Origin: Bin52 sp965213935
Lineage (GTDB): Bacteria; Pseudomonadota; Alphaproteobacteria; Thalassobaculales; Thalassobaculaceae
DNA length: 64,000 nt
Direction of reading: 5' to 3'
Assembly (NCBI GenBank): GCA_965213935.1
Contig: CBDCAO010000010.1
Span: 434,001-498,000, forward strand
Part shown: piece by piece, positions 17,402 through 26,058 of the stretch
How the letters are laid out: each line of letters opens with the position of its first letter
How positions within the stretch are numbered: the first letter of the stretch is position 1
Program-made: the position numbers and the translations under genes
The notes under the pieces: model-generated
Told to the model about the DNA's origin: nothing
The model's database searches: none
Seen by the model: the letters and a program-made list of their open reading frames with translations, nothing else

Positions 17402-17712
17402 GACCTGCTCCCGGCGCCGGCCCGGCTGATCGAGGGCGCTCTGCCGACCGAAGGCGCCATCGCCCATGTTCTGGTCTCGAAATGTGCTGACCATACCCCC
17501 GCTATCATCAGGCCCGGATCTACGCCAGCTCGGGGCTGGAACTGGACCGCTCGACGCTGGCCGGCCGGGTTTGCAAGGCGGCGTTCCACCTCGTGCCCGT
17601 GCATGACCGCCTGAAGGCGGCGCTGAAGACGTCGAGCGCCCTGGGTCTGGACGAGACCGCGGTCCGGGTTCTCGACCCGGGCCGGAGCAAGACGAAGACC
17701 GGCTACCTGTGA
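17402..17712 (+). pseudogene. IS66-family transposase (TnpC) remnant
   Basis: Two consecutive frames match IS66 TnpC. The first (17402-17500) reads PAPARLIEGALPTEG then AIAHVLVSKCADH. After a frameshift near 17500 the second reads YHQARIYASSGLELDRSTL, then HLVPVHDRLKAALKTSSAL, then LDPGRSKTKTGYL, where a stop codon replaces the usual WAY continuation. Both the N-terminal part and the DDE catalytic core are absent. No terminal inverted repeats were identified. This is a dead internal fragment of an old insertion. Confidence 0.85.
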
Positions 17713-17756
17713 CGGTGCTGCGCGGTGCCGGCCGATTGCCCGTGACCGGGTGGTGT

Positions 17757-17783
17757 TCAGGTCAGGTCAGGTCAGGTCAGGTC
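17757..17783. repeat. Tandem pentanucleotide repeat (TCAGG, five copies)
   Basis: Five perfect TCAGG units plus TC. On the minus strand it reads as CCTGA units and contains the stop codon of the downstream ABC exporter gene; because every unit holds TGA in one frame, copy-number change would not remove a stop. Confidence 0.9.
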
Positions 17784-19627
17784 CCGGTGGCGAGGTCGTC
17801 GAACGAGGCGTGGTTCATGCGGTTGAGCATGCTGTAGAGCCCGTCGCCCGCGGCCAGTTCGTCGTGGGTGCCGGATTCCACGATCCGGCCCTCGCGCAGC
17901 ACGATGATGCGGTCGGCGTGCCGGATCGTCGCCAGCCTGTGGGCGATGATCAACGCGGTGCGTCCCTCGAGCAGCCGGGACAGCGCGCGCTGGATCTCGA
18001 GCTCGGTGTAGCTGTCGACATTCGCCGTCGCCTCGTCGAGGATCAGGATCGGCGAATCGGCCACCAGGGCGCGGGCAAAGCTCAGCATCTGGCGCTGACC
18101 CATCGACAGGTTGACGCCGCGCTGGTCGAGGATGGTCTCGTAGCCGTCGGCGAACCGGGTGATGAAGTCATGGGCTCCCACGGCGCGGGCGGCCGCGATC
18201 ACTTCACTGTCCTCGGCGCCGCTTGCGTAGCGGACGTTCTCGAGAATGCTGCCGGAAAACAGGTACGGTTCCTGAAGAACCACCGAGATGTGCCGGCCCA
18301 GCGAGTTCTGGGTAATGTCGCGCACGTCCATGCCGCCGACCAGCACCTGGCCGCTCCACACGTCGTAGAACCGGTGGGCAAGCGAGAGGATGCTGGTCTT
18401 GCCCGACCCGGTGGGGCCGACCAGTGCCACGGTTTGCCCCTGTCGGGCCTCGAAACTGATGTCGGTGAGGACCGGTTCGCCCGCGCGGTAGCCGAAGGTG
18501 ACGTGGCGGAACTCGATCGAGCCCGGCGTGCCCAGCAGTGACCGGGCATTCGGCCGGTCCCTGACGTCGATCGGGACATCGAGGACCTCGAAGATGCGCT
18601 GGCCCGCGGCCATGGCGCGTTGCATGATGCTGTACTGGATGGTGAGCGAGCGGATCGGGTCGAAGAACCGCTGCACGTAGAACAGGAACGCAACCATCAC
18701 GCCCACGTCCAGCGATCCGTCGAGGACCAGACTGCCCCCGTACACCACGATGACGGCCATCGCCAGCCCGGTCAGGCCGTCGACGAGGGGAATCAGGACG
18801 TTGACGAACCTCGACGCGACACAGTGGGCCCGGACGTTTTCGTGCGCCAGTTCACGGAACAATCCATAGTTCAGGTCCTCGCGCCCGAGTTCCTGGACTG
18901 CCCGGACCCCGTGCACGCTTTCCGCCAGTGCGCTGTTGGTGGTGCTGCTGGTCTCGCGCGCGTGGATGAAGGCCTTCCGGGCCCGGGGCAGCCAGATGAT
19001 GCGGACCGCAAACAGAACCGGCATCACCATGAGGGTGAGCGCGCCGAGCCGCGGGTCGAGCACCAGCAGCACCACGACGATGCCCAGCAGCAGCACCAGG
19101 TCGCCGATGGCAAAGATCGAGGATTCGAGGAATTCCTGCAGGGCCTGGACATCGCCCTGGAGCCTCGACATCAGTCGCCCGATTTCGGTCTGATCCATGA
19201 AGGCCATGGAAACGAACTGCAGGTGCCGGTACATGGCGCGGCGAAGGTCGAACATGAGATGGCCCGCGACGCGGCCGACCAGCTGTTCCTGGACCAGGTT
19301 GGCCACGAAGTTGACGATGACCACGGCGAGGAAACCCAGCACGATGATGAGCAGCAGGTCCTCGCCCGCCGCGCCGAGCACCAGGGCCTTGTCGATCGCG
19401 GTGCGGATCAGCAGCGGGATCGCAAGCTGCGTGCCGGTAAACGCCAGTACGCCGAGTACGCCGAACAGGAGCTGTCGGCGGTACGGCGCCAGGTAACCCG
19501 CGATCCGCCCGAGTACCCAGCGGTCGAATGCCTTTCCGAACAGTACCTCCTCGACCGAGATCTGCGATCCGACCACGGCAAGCGGCCTGGTCCGCCGGGG
19601 TTCCGCCGCATTGTCGCCGGCCGTCAT
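17777..19627 (-). CDS. ABC exporter half-transporter B (consensus Walker B, altered signature)
   Basis: A 616-residue half-transporter with an N-terminal six-helix membrane domain (about residues 45-330) and a C-terminal ATPase domain with Walker A GPTGSGKTS and Walker B ILILDEATANVD, keeping the catalytic Glu. The signature is LSMGQRQ instead of LSGGQ. It overlaps the preceding half-transporter by ATGA and will form a heterodimer with it. In heterodimeric exporters one subunit brings the catalytic Glu and the other the canonical signature, which is the split seen here. The substrate (drug, lipid, peptide or metabolite) is not predictable. Confidence 0.88.
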   Translation of the reverse strand: MTAGDNAAEPRRTRPLAVVGSQISVEEVLFGKAFDRWVLGRIAGYLAPYRRQLLFGVLGVLAFTGTQLAIPLLIRTAIDKALVLGAAGEDLLLIIVLGFLAVVIVNFVANLVQEQLVGRVAGHLMFDLRRAMYRHLQFVSMAFMDQTEIGRLMSRLQGDVQALQEFLESSIFAIGDLVLLLGIVVVLLVLDPRLGALTLMVMPVLFAVRIIWLPRARKAFIHARETSSTTNSALAESVHGVRAVQELGREDLNYGLFRELAHENVRAHCVASRFVNVLIPLVDGLTGLAMAVIVVYGGSLVLDGSLDVGVMVAFLFYVQRFFDPIRSLTIQYSIMQRAMAAGQRIFEVLDVPIDVRDRPNARSLLGTPGSIEFRHVTFGYRAGEPVLTDISFEARQGQTVALVGPTGSGKTSILSLAHRFYDVWSGQVLVGGMDVRDITQNSLGRHISVVLQEPYLFSGSILENVRYASGAEDSEVIAAARAVGAHDFITRFADGYETILDQRGVNLSMGQRQMLSFARALVADSPILILDEATANVDSYTELEIQRALSRLLEGRTALIIAHRLATIRHADRIIVLREGRIVESGTHDELAAGDGLYSMLNRMNHASFDDLATGT

Positions 19628-21483
19628 GGCGAGGTCGCCGGTGACGCGGCCTGCAGCCGGTGCAGTTCGGCGAACCGGCCGCCGAGTGCGACAAGCTCCT
19701 CGCGGCTGCCGCGCTCGACGATCCGGCCATGTTCGAGGAACAGGATCATGTCGGCGTGGCGCAGGGAGCTCAGCCGGTGGGCAATGATGATCACCGCACG
19801 GGTTCGCGAGATGTCGGCGATGGCATCCTGCAGCCGGGCTTCGGTGGCGGCGTCGACGGCGGCGGTCGAGTCATCAAGGACCAGCACCGCGCTGTCAGGC
19901 AGGATGCTGCGCGCGATCGACATGCGCTGGCGCTGGCCTCCGGACAGTGAAAGGCCGCGTTCGCCCACCAGGGTGTCGTAGCCGGTCGACAGGCTCATGA
20001 TGTGGTCGTGCAGCTGGGCGACGGCCGCCGAACGTTCGATCTTGGTGCCCTCGGCCCACGGATTACCGTAGGCCACGTTGTGGCTGATGCTGGCGGTAAA
20101 CAGGAACGCGTCCTGCTGGATGATGCTGACCGCACGGCGCAGGGACGTCAGCGAGATCGTGCGAATGTCCTGTCCGTCGATGGTGATCCGACCGCCGGTC
20201 ACGTCGTAGTAGCGGCCTACGAGCTGGGCTATGGTGCTCTTGCCGCTTCCCGGCGGGCCCACGATGCCGATGATCTGTCCCGGCCGGGCCTCGAAGGTGA
20301 CGTCCGACAGTGTGCGGGCGTCCGCCGCGACGGCCGGATAGGAAAAGTCGACGTTTTCGTACCTGAGCACGCCTCTTGAGACCTCAAGGTCCCGCGCCTC
20401 GGGTGCATCGGAGATCGAGGGTGCCAGGTCGAGCACGCTGAACAGCCGGCCACCGCAGGTCGATGCCCGGGCCACCGAGTTCGACATCCATCCGATCTGG
20501 CGAATCGGCATCTGCAGGATCGCCATGAAGGCAAGAAACTGGGTGAGTTGCCCCAGCGTCAGCGTTCCCTCGATGGTCTTGACCCCTCCGATCCACAGCA
20601 CCGCCCCCATGGTGAGGAAAAAGGCGAAGTTCATCTGCGCGGTGTTGCGCACGAACAGCTCGACGCGCCTGTGCGAAATTCGCAGGGCTCTGCTGGAGAT
20701 CCGGTCGAACCGGGCGAGTTCGTGGGCCTGGGCGGCAAAGGCGCGCACCACCCGGATACCACCGAGGTTTTCCTCCATCGCCCTGGTGAGCACCGACAGC
20801 TCGTTCTGCAGCTGCAGCCAGATGTCGCGCAGCCGGATGCGCGAGATCGATGCCGAGACCCCGACGAACGGCACGAAGCCGAACGCGACCAGCGCAAGGA
20901 CCTGGTCTATCCGGAACAGGATGACGAACCCGCCCCCGATCAAGATGCCGAGCAGGATCACGCGGAGCATGCCGGTCGTCACGAACATGCGGACACCCTC
21001 GATGTCGAGTATGCCGCGGGTCATCAGGTCTCCGGTATGGACCTGGTCGTGCCAGGACAGGCTCAGGGTCTGCAGCTTGCGGTAATAGGCGAGCCGTAGA
21101 TGATGGGCGATGAAGTGGCCGACCACCTCGCCCTGGTAGTTCTGCACCATGGTGAAGACACCGCGCAGGAGGCTGACCGCAACCAGCAGCATCGCTGTCT
21201 GCAGCAACGCGTCCACGGCTTCGGTTCGCACGCCGGTTGCCGCTGCACCGGCGAGCAGGCCCTGGGCCTGGTCGACCGCGCGTCCGAGGAACTGTGGCAC
21301 GAACAGCTGGAAGGAGGCTCCGAGTGCCGTTGCCACCATGGCAAGCGCCATGCGGTACGGGTTTCGGAAGGCGAGTTCCGAAATTCGCCACAACACCCGT
21401 CCGTCAAGCCGCGAGACGTGCGGGAGGAAGTGTGCCGTCGGGTCGGTGTCAACCCGCCCGCTGCTCGAGACTGTGCTGCTCAT
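19624..21483 (-). CDS. ABC exporter half-transporter A (degenerate Walker B, canonical signature)
   Basis: A 619-residue half-transporter with six membrane helices followed by an ATPase domain. Walker A is GPPGSGKST, the signature is LSGGQRQRMSIARS, and Walker B is VLVLDDSTAAVD, with Asp in place of the catalytic Glu. That substitution marks the degenerate site of heterodimeric exporters such as TM287/288 or BmrCD. It starts 64 bases after the molybdenum hydroxylase C-half gene on the same strand, so it may be the distal part of that operon or have its own promoter. Its stop overlaps the partner gene. Confidence 0.88.
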   Translation of the reverse strand: MSSTVSSSGRVDTDPTAHFLPHVSRLDGRVLWRISELAFRNPYRMALAMVATALGASFQLFVPQFLGRAVDQAQGLLAGAAATGVRTEAVDALLQTAMLLVAVSLLRGVFTMVQNYQGEVVGHFIAHHLRLAYYRKLQTLSLSWHDQVHTGDLMTRGILDIEGVRMFVTTGMLRVILLGILIGGGFVILFRIDQVLALVAFGFVPFVGVSASISRIRLRDIWLQLQNELSVLTRAMEENLGGIRVVRAFAAQAHELARFDRISSRALRISHRRVELFVRNTAQMNFAFFLTMGAVLWIGGVKTIEGTLTLGQLTQFLAFMAILQMPIRQIGWMSNSVARASTCGGRLFSVLDLAPSISDAPEARDLEVSRGVLRYENVDFSYPAVAADARTLSDVTFEARPGQIIGIVGPPGSGKSTIAQLVGRYYDVTGGRITIDGQDIRTISLTSLRRAVSIIQQDAFLFTASISHNVAYGNPWAEGTKIERSAAVAQLHDHIMSLSTGYDTLVGERGLSLSGGQRQRMSIARSILPDSAVLVLDDSTAAVDAATEARLQDAIADISRTRAVIIIAHRLSSLRHADMILFLEHGRIVERGSREELVALGGRFAELHRLQAASPATSP

Positions 21484-21547
21484 GATTGGCGCAGAATATA
21501 GGTGATGACGCCGTGATCGGAAACCGGCGTCGAACGGAACGCCTGTC

Positions 21548-22570
21548 TCAGCGCCGCGGGCCCGGGCGGGCGCCTCCGTTCGCCTTCAGGCCCCGCAGCA
21601 CCTTCTCGGGCGTGATCGGCAGGGCGGTGACCCGCACGCCCACGGCGTTGAACACCGCATTCGCGATTGCCGGCATGATCGGATTCGCACACATCTCTCC
21701 CGGACCCTTGCCGCCGAATGGACCGTCCGGCGCCGGGCGCTCGAGGATCGCGATGTCGTGCCGGGCAATGTCGCCCGGTCCCGGCATCGTATACTGCGAG
21801 AAGTCGACCGGTCCGTGCGACCGGTCCGGGTAGCGCGGCTCCGTGGTCTCGTAGAGGGCGTGGCTCAGCCCCATCCACGCTCCGCCAATCAGCTGCTGTT
21901 CCACCAGGCGCGGGTTGATGGCGCGTCCGACCTCGTAGGCCGAGTTGACATGCTCCACCGTGACCTCGCCGGTCTCGTCATCGACCGCGACATCCGCCAC
22001 CAGGGCGGCATGGGCGTAGCAGGAGACCGGCGTCATCTCCCCGGTTTCCGGATCGACCTCGGAAAGAGGGATAAGGAAGATGCCGCGGCCGGCCACGGTC
22101 TTCCCGTGTCTGAACTGCGCCGCCTGGCATGCCTCCCCGGTGGTGATGTTGCGGCCGGGCGCGCCGCGCACCTGAATGTTGCCGCGACCGTCGGTCTCCA
22201 GGTCGTCGGCATTGACCTCGAGTTCCTCGGCGGCCGCTTCCAGCATGATGGCGCGGGCTTCCTTCGCGGCAACGATGACCGCGTTCCCGACCCGGTGGGT
22301 GCCGCGCGAGGCGAATGAGCCCATGCAGTGCGGACCGGTGTCACTATCCGCAGTGTCGACGTACACGTCTTCGACCGGGACACCCAGGGTCTCGGCGGCG
22401 ATCTGGCGGGTCACGGACTTCATGCCCTGTCCGAGGTCGATCGACGACAGTGCGATCGCGAACTTGCCATCGGGGCCCGAATGGACCAGCGCCTGGCTGG
22501 GGTCTCCGCCCAGGTTCATGCCGATCGGGTAGTTGATGGCGGCGAACCCGCGACCCCTGTGGACCGTCAT
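21548..22570 (-). CDS. Molybdenum hydroxylase large subunit, C-terminal half
   Basis: A 340-residue protein equal to the C-terminal molybdopterin half of xanthine dehydrogenase/aldehyde oxidase large subunits. It starts at GRGFAAINYPIGMN and contains ALSSIDLGQGMKSV, CMGSFASRGTHRVGN and EHVNSAYEVGRAINP. The catalytic base Glu is in the GGKGPGEMCANP segment near the C-terminus. It begins two bases after the stop of the N-terminal half gene, so the usual single polypeptide is divided in two, as in nicotinate dehydrogenase (NdhL/NdhM). The two halves plus the FAD and 2Fe-2S subunits would form the cytoplasmic enzyme. Confidence 0.85.
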   Translation of the reverse strand: MTVHRGRGFAAINYPIGMNLGGDPSQALVHSGPDGKFAIALSSIDLGQGMKSVTRQIAAETLGVPVEDVYVDTADSDTGPHCMGSFASRGTHRVGNAVIVAAKEARAIMLEAAAEELEVNADDLETDGRGNIQVRGAPGRNITTGEACQAAQFRHGKTVAGRGIFLIPLSEVDPETGEMTPVSCYAHAALVADVAVDDETGEVTVEHVNSAYEVGRAINPRLVEQQLIGGAWMGLSHALYETTEPRYPDRSHGPVDFSQYTMPGPGDIARHDIAILERPAPDGPFGGKGPGEMCANPIMPAIANAVFNAVGVRVTALPITPEKVLRGLKANGGARPGPRR

Positions 22571-22572
22571 GA

Positions 22573-24300
22573 TCAGCGTCTCCTCAGCCCGGCGTTGGTG
22601 GCAAACCGGCTGTAGCGTGCCGGTGCCGGGGCGCGCGGCGCCTGCGGAGCGGGCGGCGGCTCCTCGGTGCGTGGCGGCTGCGGGACAGGCGGGGGTCCTT
22701 CGGTGCGCGGCGCCTGCGCAATCGTCCCCGGCTGCCAGGCGGGCGCGGCGGCCGGGTGGGCGTAGTTCGCGGTCCCGCCGGACCGGGAAGGCGTCCTGGC
22801 GGTGGTGTCCTGTCCGGGTGTCGGCGGGATGGTCCGGCGCTCGCCGCGGCCGGTTCGCCCCGCGCGGCGATCGCCGATGCGTCCCTCCCGGTCGGTGACC
22901 GTCGGCGGGATCGCGGCACGCTCGCCGCCGCCATCGCGGGTCGACGCCATGGCGCTGAAGGCATCGCCGATCGACCAGCCGGCCTTCTGTGCGGCGACCT
23001 GGGCGCATTCGATCAGCGCGCAGTTCTTGGCGGTCCGGCGGTGCGGTTTCATGTCACCGTCACGGTAGGCGTTCAGGATCCGCAGCTCCACCGGGTCCAT
23101 GCCGATCTCGTGTGCCACCACATCCATGTGGCTCTCGATCGCGAAGTCCACTCCGGTGATGCCAAAGCCGCGCATCGCGGTCGCCGGGGTCCGGTTGGTG
23201 AATACGCACAGGATGTCGGAGGAGACGTTGGGGATGGTGTAGGGGCCGGGCAGGTGGCCCGTCGCCTTGATGATGGCGTAGCTCGACAACCGGGTGTAGG
23301 CGCCGGCATCGAAGTAGCCGATGAACCTGCGCGCGACGATCCGGCCGTCGTTCATCACCCCGTCGGTCAGATACCAGCGCTCGGCGCCACGCGGAGCGCC
23401 GACCTGCATCTCCTCCGCCCGGTCCCATGCGAAGCGGACGGGCCGTCCGGTCAGCATGCAGCCGAGCAGCGCCATCGGTTCGACGATGCTGTCCACCTTG
23501 CCCCCGAAACCGCCCCCGACGGTGCCGCCGACGAAGTGCAGCCGGTTCGAGGACAGGTCGAGGATTTTCGATGCGGTCGACAGGGAGAAGAACAGGGCCT
23601 GGGTGCTGGTGTAGCAGACGAAGCGACCGTTGGTTTCGGGTGCCGCGATCGCGCCGTTGGTCTCGAGCGGCGCCTGTTCGATCGGCGACATCTCGTAGCA
23701 ACCCTCGATCACGTGATCGGCCGTGGCGAGTGCCGACTCGACGTCGCCGAACCGCAGTTTCTGGTGATCGTAGGTGTCGTGATAGTCGAAGCTGTTGTTG
23801 GGGTAGGTGTCATTGACCACCGGAGCCCCCGGCGCGAGCGCCTCCTCGACGTCGAACACGCAGGGCAGTTCCTCCCAGCTCACTCGGACCTGCGAGACCG
23901 CGTCGTTGGCGCGGGCCTCGCTGTCGGCGATCACCGCTGCCACGGGCTCGCCGCGATAGGCAACCTTGCGCGTCGACAGCAGCGGTTCGTCGTCACGCCC
24001 GAAGTCCATCAGGCCGAGCAGGGTGTTGAGATTGTTGGGGACGTCGGCGCCGGTGAGCACCCGGACCACTCCGGGCATGTGTTCGGCCCGGGAGGTGTCG
24101 ATCGACCGGATCCGGGCATGGTGATGCGGGCTGCGCACGCAACGCATGTGCAGAAGTCCCTCGAACAGGTGGTCGTCGTAGAACGGCGACCGGCCGGTGA
24201 CGTGGCCGAGAATGTCCTGGCGACGGGTCGGTTTGCCGACCTCGACCAGGTCATCGTCGCGTTCGTCGGCAAACAGGTCCTTGCGGAACTCGACGGTCAT
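22573..24300 (-). CDS. Molybdenum hydroxylase large subunit, N-terminal half with Pro/Arg-rich tail
   Basis: A 575-residue protein. Residues 1 to about 465 form the N-terminal half of the xanthine dehydrogenase-family large subunit: the aldehyde-oxidase a/b hammerhead with VVRVLTGADVP, VAYRGEPVAAVIAD, and the FVGGTVGGGFGGK molybdopterin loop, then TPATAMRGFG. The last ~105 residues are low-complexity, rich in Pro, Arg, Gly and Ala, including repeated RTEGPPP/RTEEPPP units, and look unlike the fold. The ATG overlaps the 2Fe-2S gene stop (ATGA). The tail occupies exactly the position where intact relatives continue into the C-terminal half. Confidence 0.85.
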   Translation of the reverse strand: MTVEFRKDLFADERDDDLVEVGKPTRRQDILGHVTGRSPFYDDHLFEGLLHMRCVRSPHHHARIRSIDTSRAEHMPGVVRVLTGADVPNNLNTLLGLMDFGRDDEPLLSTRKVAYRGEPVAAVIADSEARANDAVSQVRVSWEELPCVFDVEEALAPGAPVVNDTYPNNSFDYHDTYDHQKLRFGDVESALATADHVIEGCYEMSPIEQAPLETNGAIAAPETNGRFVCYTSTQALFFSLSTASKILDLSSNRLHFVGGTVGGGFGGKVDSIVEPMALLGCMLTGRPVRFAWDRAEEMQVGAPRGAERWYLTDGVMNDGRIVARRFIGYFDAGAYTRLSSYAIIKATGHLPGPYTIPNVSSDILCVFTNRTPATAMRGFGITGVDFAIESHMDVVAHEIGMDPVELRILNAYRDGDMKPHRRTAKNCALIECAQVAAQKAGWSIGDAFSAMASTRDGGGERAAIPPTVTDREGRIGDRRAGRTGRGERRTIPPTPGQDTTARTPSRSGGTANYAHPAAAPAWQPGTIAQAPRTEGPPPVPQPPRTEEPPPAPQAPRAPAPARYSRFATNAGLRRR

Positions 24301-24776
24301 GACCGGCCTCCTTTACGATCGCCCGCAACATCGAGCACCGCGGCAATGATCGGCTCGTAGCCGGTGCACCGGCAGAGGTTGCCCGAGAGCGCGTGCACGA
24401 CCTGGTCCCGGTCGGGGCGCGGGGTGCTCTCGAGCAGGGCGGTCGCCGCCATCAGCATGCCCGGGGTGCAGAACCCGCACTGGGCCGCAAAGTGTGCCAT
24501 GAAGGCCTCCTGCAGCGGGTGACTGCCGTCGCCCGGCAGGCCGCCGGCGGTCGCGACCGAGCGTCCCTCGACCGTCTCGGCAAGTGTCAGGCAGGACAGT
24601 CCCGGCACGCCGTCGATCAGCACGGTACAGGCGCCGCAGCCCCCCTGGGCGCACCCCCGCTTCGCGGTCAGATCCCCGACACCGCGACGCAGCACGTCCA
24701 GCAGGTTGGCGCCGTCCTCGACGAAGACCGCCTTCTCGGCTCCGTTCAGGCGGAACTCCAGGGGCTTGCGCGCCAT
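24297..24776 (-). CDS. Molybdenum hydroxylase 2Fe-2S subunit (CoxS-like)
   Basis: A 159-residue protein with two iron-sulfur sites: the plant-type ferredoxin motif GCAQGGCGACTV with a fourth Cys in LSCLT, and the C-terminal four-helix site with CGFCTPGM and CRCTGYEP. It relays electrons between the molybdenum and FAD subunits. It starts immediately after the FAD subunit stop and overlaps the large-subunit gene by ATGA. The FAD, FeS, Mo gene order is that of CO-dehydrogenase-type and nicotinate-type hydroxylases. Confidence 0.92.
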   Translation of the reverse strand: MARKPLEFRLNGAEKAVFVEDGANLLDVLRRGVGDLTAKRGCAQGGCGACTVLIDGVPGLSCLTLAETVEGRSVATAGGLPGDGSHPLQEAFMAHFAAQCGFCTPGMLMAATALLESTPRPDRDQVVHALSGNLCRCTGYEPIIAAVLDVAGDRKGGRS

Positions 24777-25589
24777 CTAGTCCTCCCCGTTCGCCAGCAG
24801 CAGCCGGCGCAGGTGTACCGGCGCAACCTCGCTGCGGTACCAGCCTGACGCCAGTGCATCATCCGGTGGTTCAAGCCCGCGGGCAGCCGCGGCAACGGCG
24901 GCGGCAATTCCGGCCGCATCGGGCCGGCACCCCTCGAGAGCGTGCTCGACCTCCGCCGTCCTGAGCGGCCGCGGCGCCATCGCGCTCCAGGCGATGCGCG
25001 CTCCCGAGATCCGTCCCGCGATCACCGGGATGCAGGCGGCGATGGCGAGGACGGGTGCGCCCGTCGGCCGGACCCGGGTGACCTTGTGGAACCTGAAGGT
25101 CCCGGCGGCGGGCCGGGCGAAACTGACCGACCGGACGACCTGGGAGCCGGCCGTGCCGGTGTCCCGGAGAAGATCGGCGAGCGGACGGGACGGTCCGCCG
25201 GCCCACCTGGCCTCGGCGTCGAGCGCGAGCAGGGCCGCCGCCATGTCACCGTACGGGTGCGGGGCGAAGAGGTTGCCGCCGACCGTCGCCTGGGCCTGCA
25301 ACGCCGGCCCGCCGATGGTGCGTGCGACCGGGTGCAGGAAGGCGAGCGCCGGATCGGCGAGCACCGCGCGCATGGTCACGCCGGCACCCAGCGTGATCGT
25401 CGGGCCGGACGATGAAATCTGCTTCAGGTCGGGGTCGGTGGTGCGGACAAGGATGTCCAGGTCGTCCGCACCCTCGTTGACCGCGCGCATCAGCAGGGTG
25501 CCGCCGCCGAAGTAGCGGGCCGACCGGTCGCGCGCCACGGCCTCGGCGGCCTCGGAAACGGTCGGAACGCACTGGACGGTCACGGTCAT
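24777..25589 (-). CDS. Molybdenum hydroxylase FAD-binding subunit (CoxM-like)
   Basis: A 270-residue protein with the FAD-binding motifs of the family: RYFGGGTLLM near residue 27 and RTIGGPALQAQATVGGNL near residue 90, followed by a CoxM C-terminal domain. It should take electrons from the 2Fe-2S subunit. The ATG at 25589 opens directly into the conserved first strand; the upstream in-frame extension overlaps the SRPBCC gene and looks like noise. It begins ten bases after the SRPBCC gene stop. Confidence 0.88.
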   Translation of the reverse strand: MTVTVQCVPTVSEAAEAVARDRSARYFGGGTLLMRAVNEGADDLDILVRTTDPDLKQISSSGPTITLGAGVTMRAVLADPALAFLHPVARTIGGPALQAQATVGGNLFAPHPYGDMAAALLALDAEARWAGGPSRPLADLLRDTGTAGSQVVRSVSFARPAAGTFRFHKVTRVRPTGAPVLAIAACIPVIAGRISGARIAWSAMAPRPLRTAEVEHALEGCRPDAAGIAAAVAAAARGLEPPDDALASGWYRSEVAPVHLRRLLLANGED

Positions 25590-25599
25590 GGTACCGGCC

Positions 25600-26058
25600 T
25601 CACTTCCGGGCGCCTGCAAGGTGGGCGCGGATCGCGTCGAACCCCGCCTGGTAGATCGCGTCACCCACCAGCGCGGCCAGCGCCGCGGCCTCGCCCGGTC
25701 TGGTGTCGAACCGGCCGCGCCAGTGCCAGTAGGTGCGATCCCCGTCGGTCACCGGCAGCAGCCGCACGCGCGCGACATAGTTGAATATCGGGATCGGGGT
25801 ATCAAGCAGGCAGTAGCTGTACGCGGTTTCGATGTCCGACAGTTCCAGCAGCTGTTCGCGCAGCACCGACCCGTCCTCGAGCCGGAACCGGCGCACGCAG
25901 CCCACCGTGTCTCCCGGCCTGCCGCGTTCGATGTGGCTTTCGGCAACGGCGGGATGCCAGTGGTCGTGGCCGTTGAAATCGCGCAGGACCGTCCACGCCT
26001 CGTCGATGGAGTGCTCAAGAATGGTGCTGCGTTCGACCGTGACCATGACCGGTCTCAT
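25600..26058 (-). CDS. SRPBCC (START-like) domain protein, second copy
   Basis: A 152-residue polyketide-cyclase/START-like protein: helix-grip fold with RDFNGHDHWHPAVAESHIE near residue 27 and a C-terminal amphipathic helix YQAGFDAIRAHL. It binds a hydrophobic ligand in related families; CoxG, an SRPBCC protein, accompanies CO dehydrogenase-type enzymes. It is clearly a paralogue of the gene upstream, sharing the FNG..WHP.(I/V)AESHIE and GFDA(I/L)K/R motifs. The start overlaps the first copy by ATGA; an ATG four codons later is also possible. Confidence 0.82.
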   Translation of the reverse strand: MRPVMVTVERSTILEHSIDEAWTVLRDFNGHDHWHPAVAESHIERGRPGDTVGCVRRFRLEDGSVLREQLLELSDIETAYSYCLLDTPIPIFNYVARVRLLPVTDGDRTYWHWRGRFDTRPGEAAALAALVGDAIYQAGFDAIRAHLAGARK

